NCBI GenBank assembly: GCA_023665085.1
Contig: JAMPEQ010000003.1
Coordinates: forward strand, 124,001-188,000
Source: Bacteroides sp.
Lineage (GTDB): Bacteria; Bacillota; Clostridia; Oscillospirales; Acutalibacteraceae
Length of the DNA stretch: 64,000 nucleotides
Reading direction: 5' to 3'
A program made the position numbers and the translations under genes. Shown here piece by piece: positions 36,616-45,388 of this stretch (the first letter of the stretch is position 1; each line of letters begins with the position of its first letter). The notes below the pieces were generated by a model, which was given only the letters and a program-made list of their open reading frames with translations, did no database searches and was not told the origin of the DNA.

Positions 36616-39500
36616 GTGGTTGCTATGGATTATATCAATGAGTTGAACGAAAAACAGTATGAGGCAGTTGTAGATACTGAAGGATATGTGCGTGTCATTG
36701 CAGGTGCAGGAAGCGGTAAAACAAAACTGCTTGTCAGTCGTTATGCATATATTGTCAAAGACTATGGAATAGATCCTAAAAATATTTTATGTGTTACATT
36801 CACAAATAAAGCTGCCGCAGAAATGAAAAAGCGCATTCGCAATATCATTGGTGATGGCTATGATACAACGCTTATATGCACTTATCACGGATTTTGTGCA
36901 AGATTGCTCAGAGAAAGCCCTGAAAAATTATTCCTCACCAAAAATTTTCAGATTATTGACACATCACAGCAACGTAATATATTAAGTGAAATTTATCGAA
37001 AATATGAACTTAAGCTTGATCATGCAAGTTTTGGGGATATATTGAAAAAAATCGGAGAGTTTAAGTCTGATATTGCATATGTTTCTAAAATGTGTACATC
37101 TGAAAACTTGCAGATAATAGATGATATAACAGATTTAAACAGCAAAATAATAGAAGAATATTTGCAAAGGCAAAAAGCAATCTATGCACTGGACTTTCAC
37201 GATTTATTAAGTTTTGCTCTTTATCTTCTTACCACTGATGAGAAAATCAGAAATAAGTGGCAGAATCGGCTGAATTACATTCAGGTTGACGAATTTCAGG
37301 ACAGTTCAGCAAGAGAAATGAAACTTGTAGATATTTTATCTGGAAAGCATAAAAATCTTATGATTGTAGGTGATCCTGACCAGAACATTTATGAATGGCG
37401 TGGCTCAAAGGTTGAGCTTTTAGTTGATTTTGATAAGGGGCATATTCCTACCAAAACGATATTTTTAAATCGTAATTATCGTTCAACACCGCAAATACTT
37501 ACTTGCGCTAACACGATTATTGAGAAAAACAAAATCAGATTGGAAAAAGATTTATATACCTTGTCGGAAAACGGACAAAATGTTGTTCACTTTCATTCTA
37601 AAAATGATGACGAGGAAATGAAAAGAATTGTTGGCAATATTAAATTTGTTTGCAAAAACGAAAATTACAGTTATTCGGATATTGCCATTTTATATCGTTC
37701 TTCTTTTCTTTCAAGACTGATAGAAAAGAAATTGGTCGAGAGTAATATTCCTTATGAGATTTATGGCGGTGTAAAGTTTTATCAGCGCATGGAAGTGCTC
37801 GACATCATTGCATATTTAAGATTGATTGCTTTTAATGACGACCTCTCTTTTAAGCGTATCGTCAACAAACCCCGAAGAAAATTCGGACGAGTCAAAATGG
37901 CAAATTTAGAGAATTTGCAGGAAGATGAATTTTATAACACAGATTCTAATAACCAAACTGCTCTCTATGACATTCTTAAAGACTGTTTAGATCGTAATAT
38001 GTTCAAAGGCAGCAGTGTAAATAAGCTTGTTAATTTTGTTGAAAAAATAAGAAACAGTAAAAAGAATATGCGTATCACCGAGCTTGTAAATATGGTGTGC
38101 AATGAATCGGGATACGAGGATTATATCCGAAATCTCGGTGATGAAGAGCGACTTGATAATCTCATGGAATTCAAACGCATTGCAGATGAATTTGAAAAGA
38201 ACTTTGGTGAAGATTTAAGTCTTGAGGAGTTTTTACAGCAAATTTCACTTCAGTCAAATGAAAGTGAAGAAACATCACGAGAGGCAGTTAAACTGATGAC
38301 CATTCATTCTGCAAAAGGACTTGAATTTCCGGTTGTATTTATTGTCGGATTTACAGAGGGAATATTCCGTCATCAAAGACAATTGAAGAAAGAAAAGAGG
38401 CTGGGCTTGAGGAAGAACGCAGGCTTTGCTATGTTGCAATAACCAGAGCAATGAAAAGATTATTTTTAATGGATTCTGAGGGGTATTCTCAAAATGGTAT
38501 AAAAAAACTGCCGTCAAGATTTCTGGATGAAATTGGTGTTCAAAATTATGAGCGAGTAGGAAAAATCTCAAACACCTTAAATGAGGAACAAAAGCAATAT
38601 ATTGCAAAAAGTGATATACAAAATTCAACTGTTCCTGTAAAAAATACAAACGAAGAAGTTGAACATCATATTTTCGGGAAAGGTAAAATCATTGATGTTC
38701 AGGATGATGGGCTTAGTTATCTCGTAAAATTTGATAATCTTGAACAGCCAAGAAGTATTGTCAGCAGATATTTTACTGAGGATTTTCAAAACAGAATTGT
38801 GCAAAGATATACTAATCAAAATCGTGTAGAAGATAATACTCCTGAACAGTCTGAACCACAGCTTGATTTAAAAGAAAAAAACACTATTGAAAGTGACAGT
38901 GGAAACAAAAATAATTTCAATGATTTTATATCCGAAGAAAAATTCAATATTCCTGTTTTAAAAGAACAAAAAACAAATAGTGAAAACAGTAGAGAAATAC
39001 CCGATAATTTGGCATTAAAGAAACAGCTTGCAGACAGTGAAAATTTATGGAAGCGTGACGATGTACCTAAAACAGGCTGGATATGTCAAGGTGTTACAGA
39101 TTTAGGTGAACCTGTCGGAATTTGTCAGATGTGTGGTTATCAGATAATCAGATATGTTCACCATATGTATCATAAAGACTGGGGAAATGTGGATGCTGGA
39201 TGCATCTGTGCAGGTAAGATGGAAGGCAATATTGATGCGGCAAAACAGCGTGAACGTGATATGAAAAATAAATCACAGCGCAAAGAAAAATTTTTGAATC
39301 GCAAGTGGAAAACCTCAAGAAATGGAAACACTTATATAAAAATCAAAGACCATATTGTCGTGTTATATTGCAGAAAATCAGACGGAATTTGGAAGTATTC
39401 AATAGATAATAAATTTTGCGTTGAAATTTTTGAAAGCCGTGAGACTGCAAAAGCAGCAGCTTTCGAAGCACTTGAACAAATTATAAGCAGTTCAAAATGA
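36616..39500 (+). pseudogene. UvrD/PcrA-like helicase with C-terminal zinc module, frameshifted
   Basis: The first frame has all early superfamily 1A helicase motifs: GAGSGKTK (Walker A), LCVTFTNKAA, YIQVDEFQDSS (motif II), GDPDQNIYEWRGS, LNRNYRS and TIHSAKGLEFPVVF (motif V). At 38365-38368 one base is missing: the sequence GGAATATTCCG turns GIFPSSKTIEERKEAG into a wrong frame that stops 75 bases later. The correct frame then goes on through CYVAITRAMKRL (motif VI) to 39500. The C-terminal part has a PcrA-type KGKIIDVQDDGLSYLVKFD domain, a low-complexity linker, and a zinc-type module (GICQMCGYQIIRYVHHMYH ... GCICAGKMEG). Intact length would be about 961 residues. Motifs V and VI end up on separate frames, so the product is probably inactive. 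Confidence 0.88.
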
Positions 39501-39546
39501 TTTTATGAGTAAATTTTAGCCCATAAGCTATTGTATAATACTCTTA

Positions 39547-39565
39547 AAAGTTGTAAAATAACTTT
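39547..39565. promoter_or_regulatory. Possible operator before the WYL gene
   Basis: AAAGTT and AACTTT are inverted copies seven bases apart, between a TATAAT at about 39534 and the ribosome binding site. The place suits autoregulation by the WYL protein; this is inference. Confidence 0.35.
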
Positions 39566-39577
39566 GAGGTGAGCGAT

Positions 39578-40621
39578 ATGGCAAACAAGAAAAACACGAT
39601 TATTAACATTCTTGATATTCTTAAAAGATATACAGATGAAGACCACAGGCTGTCACAAAAGGAAATTGCTGAAATTCTGAAGGATGAATACAATATGACG
39701 ATTGACAGAAAGTCAGTTAAACGCAATTTGTCAAATCTGCTGGAATTTGGTTATCCGATTGAATACAGCGAGTCAATCCGTATGGTGCCGAATAAAAAGA
39801 CAGGCGAGCTTGAGGAAAGCTATATCCTATCTGATTTCTATTTGGACCGTGATTTTTCTGACGCAGAACTCAGGTTGCTCATCGATAGTCTGCTGTTTTC
39901 AAATCATATTCCGTACAGTCAGTGCAAGGAACTGATTGAAAAATTAGAAGGACTTTCAAATAAATACTTTGAATCTAAAGTAAAGCATATCTGCACATTG
40001 CCGCAAAACAGGCCTGCAAATAAACAGTTATTTTACACCATTGATATTCTTGACGAGGCAATCAGCAAGGAACAGCAGGTCTGTTTTCATTATGGTGAAT
40101 ACGGCACAGATAAAAGACTGCATAAACGACAGAACAGCAGCGGCAAGCCAAGGGAATATATCATCAACCCATATCAGATTGTTGCTACAAACGGCAGATA
40201 TTATCTTGTTTGCAATTATGATAAATACGATGATTTGTCAAACTATCGTGTTGACAGAATTATGGATATTAAACTGCTGGACACCCCTGCAAAGCCTAAG
40301 CGTGAAGTCAAAGGTGCAGAGCATGGTTTTGACCTTGCAAAGCATATGAAAGAGCATATCTATATGTTCGCAGGCAAAAGCGTAAGAACAAAGTTTATTG
40401 CAGAAAAATATATCATCGGTGATATTATAGATTATTTCGGTGAGGATGTAATCTTTTCTGATGAAACAGAAGACAAGGTTACAGTAACCGTAACTGTCAA
40501 TGAACGCGATATGCGGTTTTGGGCGTTGCTGTACGCCCTGCAGATTAAAGTTATTGAACCCAAAAGCCTTGTTGATGATATCAAAAGTGATATACAAAAA
40601 GCAGTAGAGCAATATAAGTAA
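39578..40621 (+). CDS. WYL-domain transcriptional regulator
   Basis: The 347-residue protein has an N-terminal winged helix (LSQKEIAEILKDEYNMTIDRKSVKRNLSNLLEFG), a central WYL domain (EYIINPYQIVATNGRYYLVCNYDKYDDLSNYRVDRI) and a C-terminal WCX-type domain. WYL regulators bind nucleic-acid or nucleotide ligands and often control phage defence genes (for example BrxR/CapW-type). The GAGGTGAG site supports this ATG over an upstream GTG. It stands directly before a retron RNA and reverse transcriptase, so it may regulate the retron-nuclease run. Confidence 0.9.
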   Translation: MANKKNTIINILDILKRYTDEDHRLSQKEIAEILKDEYNMTIDRKSVKRNLSNLLEFGYPIEYSESIRMVPNKKTGELEESYILSDFYLDRDFSDAELRLLIDSLLFSNHIPYSQCKELIEKLEGLSNKYFESKVKHICTLPQNRPANKQLFYTIDILDEAISKEQQVCFHYGEYGTDKRLHKRQNSSGKPREYIINPYQIVATNGRYYLVCNYDKYDDLSNYRVDRIMDIKLLDTPAKPKREVKGAEHGFDLAKHMKEHIYMFAGKSVRTKFIAEKYIIGDIIDYFGEDVIFSDETEDKVTVTVTVNERDMRFWALLYALQIKVIEPKSLVDDIKSDIQKAVEQYK

Positions 40622-40622
40622 T

Positions 40623-40801
40623 AAAATACAGCTATGATAGCGATTACCTTAAATGTTTTAAGGTTGGGCAGCGAGTCGCTGTTCATAATATTTTAACTAA
40701 ATACAACAAATAAACAAAAGTTTCGCTGAATAGAAAATTGCTGACACAATTCAGAATTCACCTCAACTTATGTTTTATCGAATGTATCATAGCTGTATTT
40801 T
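40623..40801 (+). ncRNA. Retron non-coding RNA (msr-msd) of the decayed retron
   Basis: The ends form a perfect 17-bp inverted repeat (AAAATACAGCTATGATA at 40623-40639 and its complement at 40785-40801), matching the a1/a2 stem of retrons. Right after a1 comes TAGCGA, the context in which retrons such as Ec86 have their branching guanosine. Then follow an ACCTTAAA/TTTAAGGT hairpin (40646-40664) and a CAGCG-AGT-CGCTG hairpin (40669-40681), both msr-like, and a CTGAAT/ATTCAG hairpin (40726-40754) in the msd position. A reverse transcriptase gene starts 19 bases after a2. The assignment rests on structure and position; no homology search was done. Confidence 0.85.
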
Positions 40802-40819
40802 TTTAGAGGATAATGAATT

Positions 40820-41756
40820 ATGAATGATTTTTCAATTGAAAAAATTTTCGATATGCGTGAAAAAGAAATTTATTATGTTTCTAATAATGTTTCAAAATAC
40901 TATAAAAAATCCTTTATTCCCAAGAAAAACGGGAAAATAAGAACTTTGTATATTCCTGATGAAAAATTGAAATATATGCAAAGAGTGATTCTTAATGAAT
41001 TTTTATTAGAATATAAAATATCAAAAATGTGCAACAGCATATCATAAGGATTCAAATCTTCTATCAAATGCACAGCCTCATCTAAACAAAAAGTTTTTAT
41101 TAAAACTGGATATTAAGGATTTTTTCGGCAGTATCGCTTTTGGTAGAGTGTATAAAATGTTCTCAGCACATTTTCCTGATCAATACGCAAAGCTTTTTGC
41201 TGAATTATGCTGTTACAAAGATAAACTAGTTTAGGGTGCACCAACCTCTCCAGCCATTTCAAATATAATTATGCTGAATTTTGATGATAAAATTGAGAAA
41301 TATTGTTTAAATAACGCTATTTCATATACCAGATATTGTGATGATATAACATTATCATCCAATTCTAACTTAAATGCAGCATATTATAAAATCAAAAAAG
41401 AACTTCAGAAAAACGGATTTGAATTGAACAGCAGAAAAACACATTTTGTTAAATATACTCATCAGCAGAATGTTACCGGCATTGTTGTAAATCAGAAAAT
41501 TCAGGTATCTGCAGATTACAGAAAAACACTAAGGCAAGAACTTTATTATTTGCATAAATTTGGTGCAAGTAATGTCATTTTAAGAAATAACTATATTGAT
41601 TATATAGATGGCGATAGCACACTTGATGAAAAATATGTCAATTATCTTTTAGGCAAAATAAATTATGTGCTGCAAATCAACCCAAATGATGCCACATTTT
41701 TAAAGGAAAAAGAAAAACTTTGTGCTTATAGAAGCAACATGGTTAACGGGAAATAA
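40820..41756 (+). pseudogene. Retron-type reverse transcriptase, decayed
   Basis: An AGAGGA site precedes the ATG. After 71 codons an extra A in the A5 run at 41023-41027 shifts the frame. In the corrected frame the protein reads CATAYHKDSNLLSNAQPH (NAxxH motif), LLKLDIKDFFGSI, then a TAG at 41232-41234 where the family has the Gln of LPQG, followed by GAPTSPAISN, YTRYCDDITLS (YxDD catalytic site), NVTGIVVN (VTG motif) and NYVLQINPNDA. All are retron reverse transcriptase landmarks. Repaired length would be about 310 residues, with no C-terminal extension. With a frameshift and a stop before the catalytic motif it cannot be active. It is a diverged relative of the intact reverse transcriptase 4 kb downstream. 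Confidence 0.9.
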
Positions 41757-41805
41757 TATGAACACACCCCCCTGAAAAATAATAAATGAATTATAGGACA
41801 AATCT

Positions 41806-43284
41806 ATGACACTGAGTAAATCACAATATATAAGAGCACTGCAATGCCCAAAAATGCTTTGGATGGATATGTTTAAGCCTGACAGAGCAGCGGATACAAA
41901 TTTAGATAACATTTTTGAAACAGGTAACGAAGTCGGTGACCTTGCCCGTCAATATTTCGGCAACTACTCTCTTGTTGATTTCAGCTTTAACAAGGAACAA
42001 ATGATTGCCGATACAGAAAAGTTAGTAGATAGCGGTGCAAAGAACATTGCAGAGGCAAGCTTTATGTTTGATAATCTTTTCTGCAGTGTTGATATTCTGC
42101 ACAAAAATCCGTATGGCTGGGATATTATTGAGGTTAAAAGCTCAACACATACCACTGATGTGTATATTAACGATATGGCATTTCAGTATTATGTTTTGCG
42201 TGGTGCAGGGCTGAATATCACAGGCGTTTACAATATGCATATCAACAGTAACTATGTGCGGTACGGCGAGCTTGAACTGGCAAAACTTTTCACGATTGAG
42301 GATTACACTAAAACTGTTTTATCAAGGCAGGGAATGGTTAAATATAATATCGACGGTATCAGAAGATATATGGCAATGGCTGATGATTTTGAGCCCGAAA
42401 AGGATATTGATATTTACTGTGACAGTCCTTATGAATGTGTATATAAAAACTACTGTGGTATGCATTTGCCGACACCATCTGTTTTTGATATTCACGGTCT
42501 TGGCAAAAGGAAAAAGTATGAACTCTATCACAATGATATTGTCAGCTTTGACGATATAATCAACTGTAAACCAAAACTAAGCAAAAAGCAGATGCTGCAG
42601 GTAGAAACGCATTACTATGAATCGGAGCCGATTGTGAATAAAAAGAAAATCAAAGAGTGTATTGATGAATTTACATATCCGCTCTACTTCCTTGATTTTG
42701 AAACCTATCAGCAGGCAGTGCCGAAATATGACGGCATTTCACCATATACGCAAGTGCCTTTTCAGTATTCCCTCCATGCAATACAAAGTAAAGATGCACA
42801 GCTTGAACATTATGAATTTTTAGGTAAAGAGGGAACAGACCCAAGGCGAGCACTTGCCGAACAGCTTTGCAATGACATTCCACTTGATGTCTGCACACTT
42901 GCATACAATATGAAATTTGAAAAAATGGTTATCAAAAATCTGGCTGAAACCTATCCTGATTTATCCGAACACCTGATGAATATTCACGATAGCATCAAGG
43001 ATTTAATGGTGCCGTTTCAGAAGAAATATTATTACAGTGCCGATTTGTATGGCTCATATTCAATCAAATATGTTCTGCCTGCACTCTGTCCTGATGATCC
43101 CGAGCTTAATTATCATAATCTTGATGGAATACATAACGGCAGTGAGGCAATGACAGCCTTTGCAGAGCTTGAATACCATACACCTGAGGAGATTGAAACA
43201 ATCCGTAAAAATCTTCTTGCCTACTGCCGCCTCGACACTCTTGCAATGGTTAAGATTCTTGAGAAGTTGGAAGAAATGTGTTAG
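41806..43284 (+). CDS. DUF2779 protein: Cas4/RecB-like nuclease plus DEDD exonuclease
   Basis: The 492-residue protein has an N-terminal Cas4-like part with C14 and C205, C211, C217 placed to hold an iron-sulfur cluster, the SVDILHKNPYGWDIIEVKSST PD-(D/E)xK core, and a C-terminal DnaQ-like exonuclease with YFLDFET, AYNMKFEK and YCRLDTLAMVKI. This matches DUF2779. The predicted role is single-strand or end-processing nuclease. It lies 49 bases after the decayed reverse transcriptase and 32 bases before the DUF262 gene, so it is probably part of the same run. Whether it was the effector of the decayed retron is inference. Confidence 0.85.
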   Translation: MTLSKSQYIRALQCPKMLWMDMFKPDRAADTNLDNIFETGNEVGDLARQYFGNYSLVDFSFNKEQMIADTEKLVDSGAKNIAEASFMFDNLFCSVDILHKNPYGWDIIEVKSSTHTTDVYINDMAFQYYVLRGAGLNITGVYNMHINSNYVRYGELELAKLFTIEDYTKTVLSRQGMVKYNIDGIRRYMAMADDFEPEKDIDIYCDSPYECVYKNYCGMHLPTPSVFDIHGLGKRKKYELYHNDIVSFDDIINCKPKLSKKQMLQVETHYYESEPIVNKKKIKECIDEFTYPLYFLDFETYQQAVPKYDGISPYTQVPFQYSLHAIQSKDAQLEHYEFLGKEGTDPRRALAEQLCNDIPLDVCTLAYNMKFEKMVIKNLAETYPDLSEHLMNIHDSIKDLMVPFQKKYYYSADLYGSYSIKYVLPALCPDDPELNYHNLDGIHNGSEAMTAFAELEYHTPEEIETIRKNLLAYCRLDTLAMVKILEKLEEMC

Positions 43285-43316
43285 AATAAAACAAAATCAG
43301 TAATGGGAAATTCACT

Positions 43317-45086
43317 ATGAAATTTAACAGCATTAAAACAGAAATTATAAAACTTGAACAACTTTTTTCAAATAAAAAAAGTTATGTTGTCCCTGCTTAT
43401 CAGCGCCCATATGAATGGAGCGATAAGCAAATCGAAAGCTTACTTAACGATATAACAGAATTTTATAATTCAAATAAAGGCACGGAAAATGTATATTTGG
43501 TTAGCACAATGCAACTTACAATTAATGAGAATGGAGAATTGGAAGTTATTGATGGTCATCAAAGAATAACTACATTTTATCTGTTGAAAAAAGCGCTGCA
43601 TAGTACAATTGAATTTAAGTACAGAAATGAAATATATGGATTCAATAAAAGCTTGAATGATTTGGTGAGTGACAAAAACACGTTATACTATAAGAATTTT
43701 GACTATATAAAAAGGTATATCAATAACTTTCTGAACGATGTGAAGACAGATGAAAAATCATTTGTAAAATATCTTGATGAACATATTGTTTTTGCTTCGA
43801 TAACTTTAGCGAATAATTCTCCTATTAAAGATACTCTGCAGGTGTTTAATTCATTGAACACAACAGGATTAAATCTTGATGTTAAGGATATATTCAAAAT
43901 TAAATTTTCTAAATACTTAAATCAAGAAAATGGTTTTGATTGTTTTAATAGAATCAATAAAGCATATTCAGCAGTAATTTCTCCAATAAATAATTTGAAA
44001 GAACCAACTTCATCTGTTTATTGTTTGGAAGAAGATGATTTACTTGACACATATCGTTTTTATCTTATAAGTCAAACAGAAAAAAATTCGTACGCATCGG
44101 ATATGAGAGAAAGCAATGCAGCATTCTTTGAACGATATTTTGAAAATAATGAGAATAAAATAAAACCTGAACTTAATTTAAATACTTTTTGCGATATAGC
44201 TGAATGTATAAACAAAGTCCAAAATTTCATTTATAAAAGAGATCAAGAAACATCTGAAAGTATGAATATTATCTGCTGTTGTGCAAGAAATTTTATTATA
44301 GAAAGTGGTTATTCTAAATTAAAAAATATATATTATTATTTAATATATATACAATATAAAAATAACAAAAAAATTGATAAAGCAGTAGAGACCGCTGATA
44401 AAATAACTGACCTTTTATGGAAATACTGTTCAATCTACAGATTTTTATACTCTAAAATAATAAATCATGTTTTTTTCAAGGTTGGAGAAGCATTATTTAC
44501 AAATCGAAATATTGACAATTTACTTGAAAATGTTTCTTGTATTCTAAAAGATGATATAAGAAATAATAGTTGGAGCAACTTTGATGATTTCAATAAACTC
44601 CTCACTCATGAAGGAAATGTTATAGATTGTAATAAACCCCACTTATTAATAATTCTTAGTTATATAAACGATGCTAATAAAACTAATGTTTTTCAAATAA
44701 AAAAAGATATATTCTATAGGACATACTTTAATTCAGGAAAAAGAAAAAAATGGGATTTGGATATAGAACATATACTTAGCCGTTCATTATATGAAAATAA
44801 AACAGATGTAAATTCTATTGGTAATTTAATGTATCTTTCAAGCAGTATTAATAAAACTCTTGGAGCAAAAACAAAAGAGTTGATTGAAAAAGAAAACAAC
44901 AAGAACAATCGTAGAGAAATAGATTTTCAAAATAAAATTGATGCTTATAATACTGATGCTAAATCGCTTATTTGTGTGAACACCTTTCTTAGCAATTATA
45001 AATATAATATGAAATTTATTGATGATAGAAATGAAAAGAAATGTGAATTTTTAAAAGAGGTTTACAGTGATTTCCTTAGAAAGTAA
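43317..45086 (+). CDS. DUF262-DUF1524 protein (GmrSD/SspE-like type IV restriction candidate)
   Basis: The 589-residue protein has an N-terminal ParB-like DUF262 domain with VPAYQRPYEWSDKQIESLL and a VIDGHQRITTFYLL motif (residues 79-83, DGHQR instead of the usual DGQQR), and a C-terminal HNH-type DUF1524 domain with WDLDIEHIL near residue 483 and IGNLMYLSSSIN. In GmrSD and SspE the first domain hydrolyses nucleotides or senses modified DNA and the second cuts. The His for Gln change in the signature may affect that. It is the last gene of the run that starts with the WYL regulator. Confidence 0.88.
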   Translation: MKFNSIKTEIIKLEQLFSNKKSYVVPAYQRPYEWSDKQIESLLNDITEFYNSNKGTENVYLVSTMQLTINENGELEVIDGHQRITTFYLLKKALHSTIEFKYRNEIYGFNKSLNDLVSDKNTLYYKNFDYIKRYINNFLNDVKTDEKSFVKYLDEHIVFASITLANNSPIKDTLQVFNSLNTTGLNLDVKDIFKIKFSKYLNQENGFDCFNRINKAYSAVISPINNLKEPTSSVYCLEEDDLLDTYRFYLISQTEKNSYASDMRESNAAFFERYFENNENKIKPELNLNTFCDIAECINKVQNFIYKRDQETSESMNIICCCARNFIIESGYSKLKNIYYYLIYIQYKNNKKIDKAVETADKITDLLWKYCSIYRFLYSKIINHVFFKVGEALFTNRNIDNLLENVSCILKDDIRNNSWSNFDDFNKLLTHEGNVIDCNKPHLLIILSYINDANKTNVFQIKKDIFYRTYFNSGKRKKWDLDIEHILSRSLYENKTDVNSIGNLMYLSSSINKTLGAKTKELIEKENNKNNRREIDFQNKIDAYNTDAKSLICVNTFLSNYKYNMKFIDDRNEKKCEFLKEVYSDFLRK

Positions 45087-45091
45087 AATTT

Positions 45092-45208
45092 ATGACTTAT
45101 GTAATATCAGATCTGCATGGTTATCCGATTGAAAAAGTCTTGATTTCAAAGAATTTCATAATTAAATTTTTGCCGCATCGTATGATGTGGCTTTTTTGTG
45201 CCACCTAG
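45092..45208 (+). pseudogene. Remnant of a metallophosphoesterase gene
   Basis: A 38-codon frame begins MTYVISDLHGYPIEK, which is the N-terminus of calcineurin-like phosphoesterases with the D-x-H-G metal motif. After about 15 codons the similarity stops and a terminator hairpin lies within the frame. It is a short fossil next to the retron RNA. Confidence 0.55.
45172..45198 (+). terminator. Terminator after the DUF262 gene
   Basis: GCCGCATC and GATGTGGC form an 8-bp stem (one G-U) with a 4-base loop and a TTTTTT tail. It separates the WYL-DUF262 run from the second retron. Confidence 0.8.
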
Positions 45209-45236
45209 TGTGATATAGTGTAATCAAAGGAGATAA

Positions 45237-45378
45237 GTCGGCGGTAGCAGATTTAAGTAATTTGTAGTTAATTGCTTAAGGCAGGAGCGAGTCGCTGCTG
45301 CTAAATAAAAATAATTATATTTGCGACTCCATTGAAATTTCGTTGAAATTTCACAGCATAACATTAAGTGCCGCCGAC
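45237..45378 (+). ncRNA. Retron non-coding RNA (msr-msd) of the intact retron
   Basis: GTCGGCGGTA (45237-45246) and TGCCGCCGAC (45369-45378) pair as the a1/a2 stem. TAGC follows a1, the expected branch-G context. Next come TTTAAGTAATT/AATTGCTTAAG (45252-45280), then a GCAGGAGCG-AGT-CGCTGCTGC hairpin (45281-45301) whose AGCGAGTCGCT core is identical to the RNA of the decayed retron. TGAAATTTC-GTT-GAAATTTCA (45333-45353) is a perfect hairpin in the msd place. The reverse transcriptase start lies just behind a2. Length, order and shared core all fit a retron RNA. Confidence 0.88.
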
Positions 45379-45388
45379 ACCTTTCATT

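Noticed and set aside
36616-39500. Programmed frameshift in the UvrD gene
   Set aside because: There is no slippery heptamer, stimulatory hairpin or Shine-Dalgarno-like element at 38360-38370. A simple base loss explains the sequence.
45281-45301. GCAGGAGCGAGTCGCTGCTGC as a terminator
   Set aside because: It has no T run, and its core recurs in the other retron RNA in the same relative place, so it is better read as an msr hairpin.
45368-45388. GTG start of the intact reverse transcriptase
   Set aside because: It lies inside the a2 repeat of the retron RNA and encodes PPTPFI, which is not family-like. The ATG seven codons later fits better.
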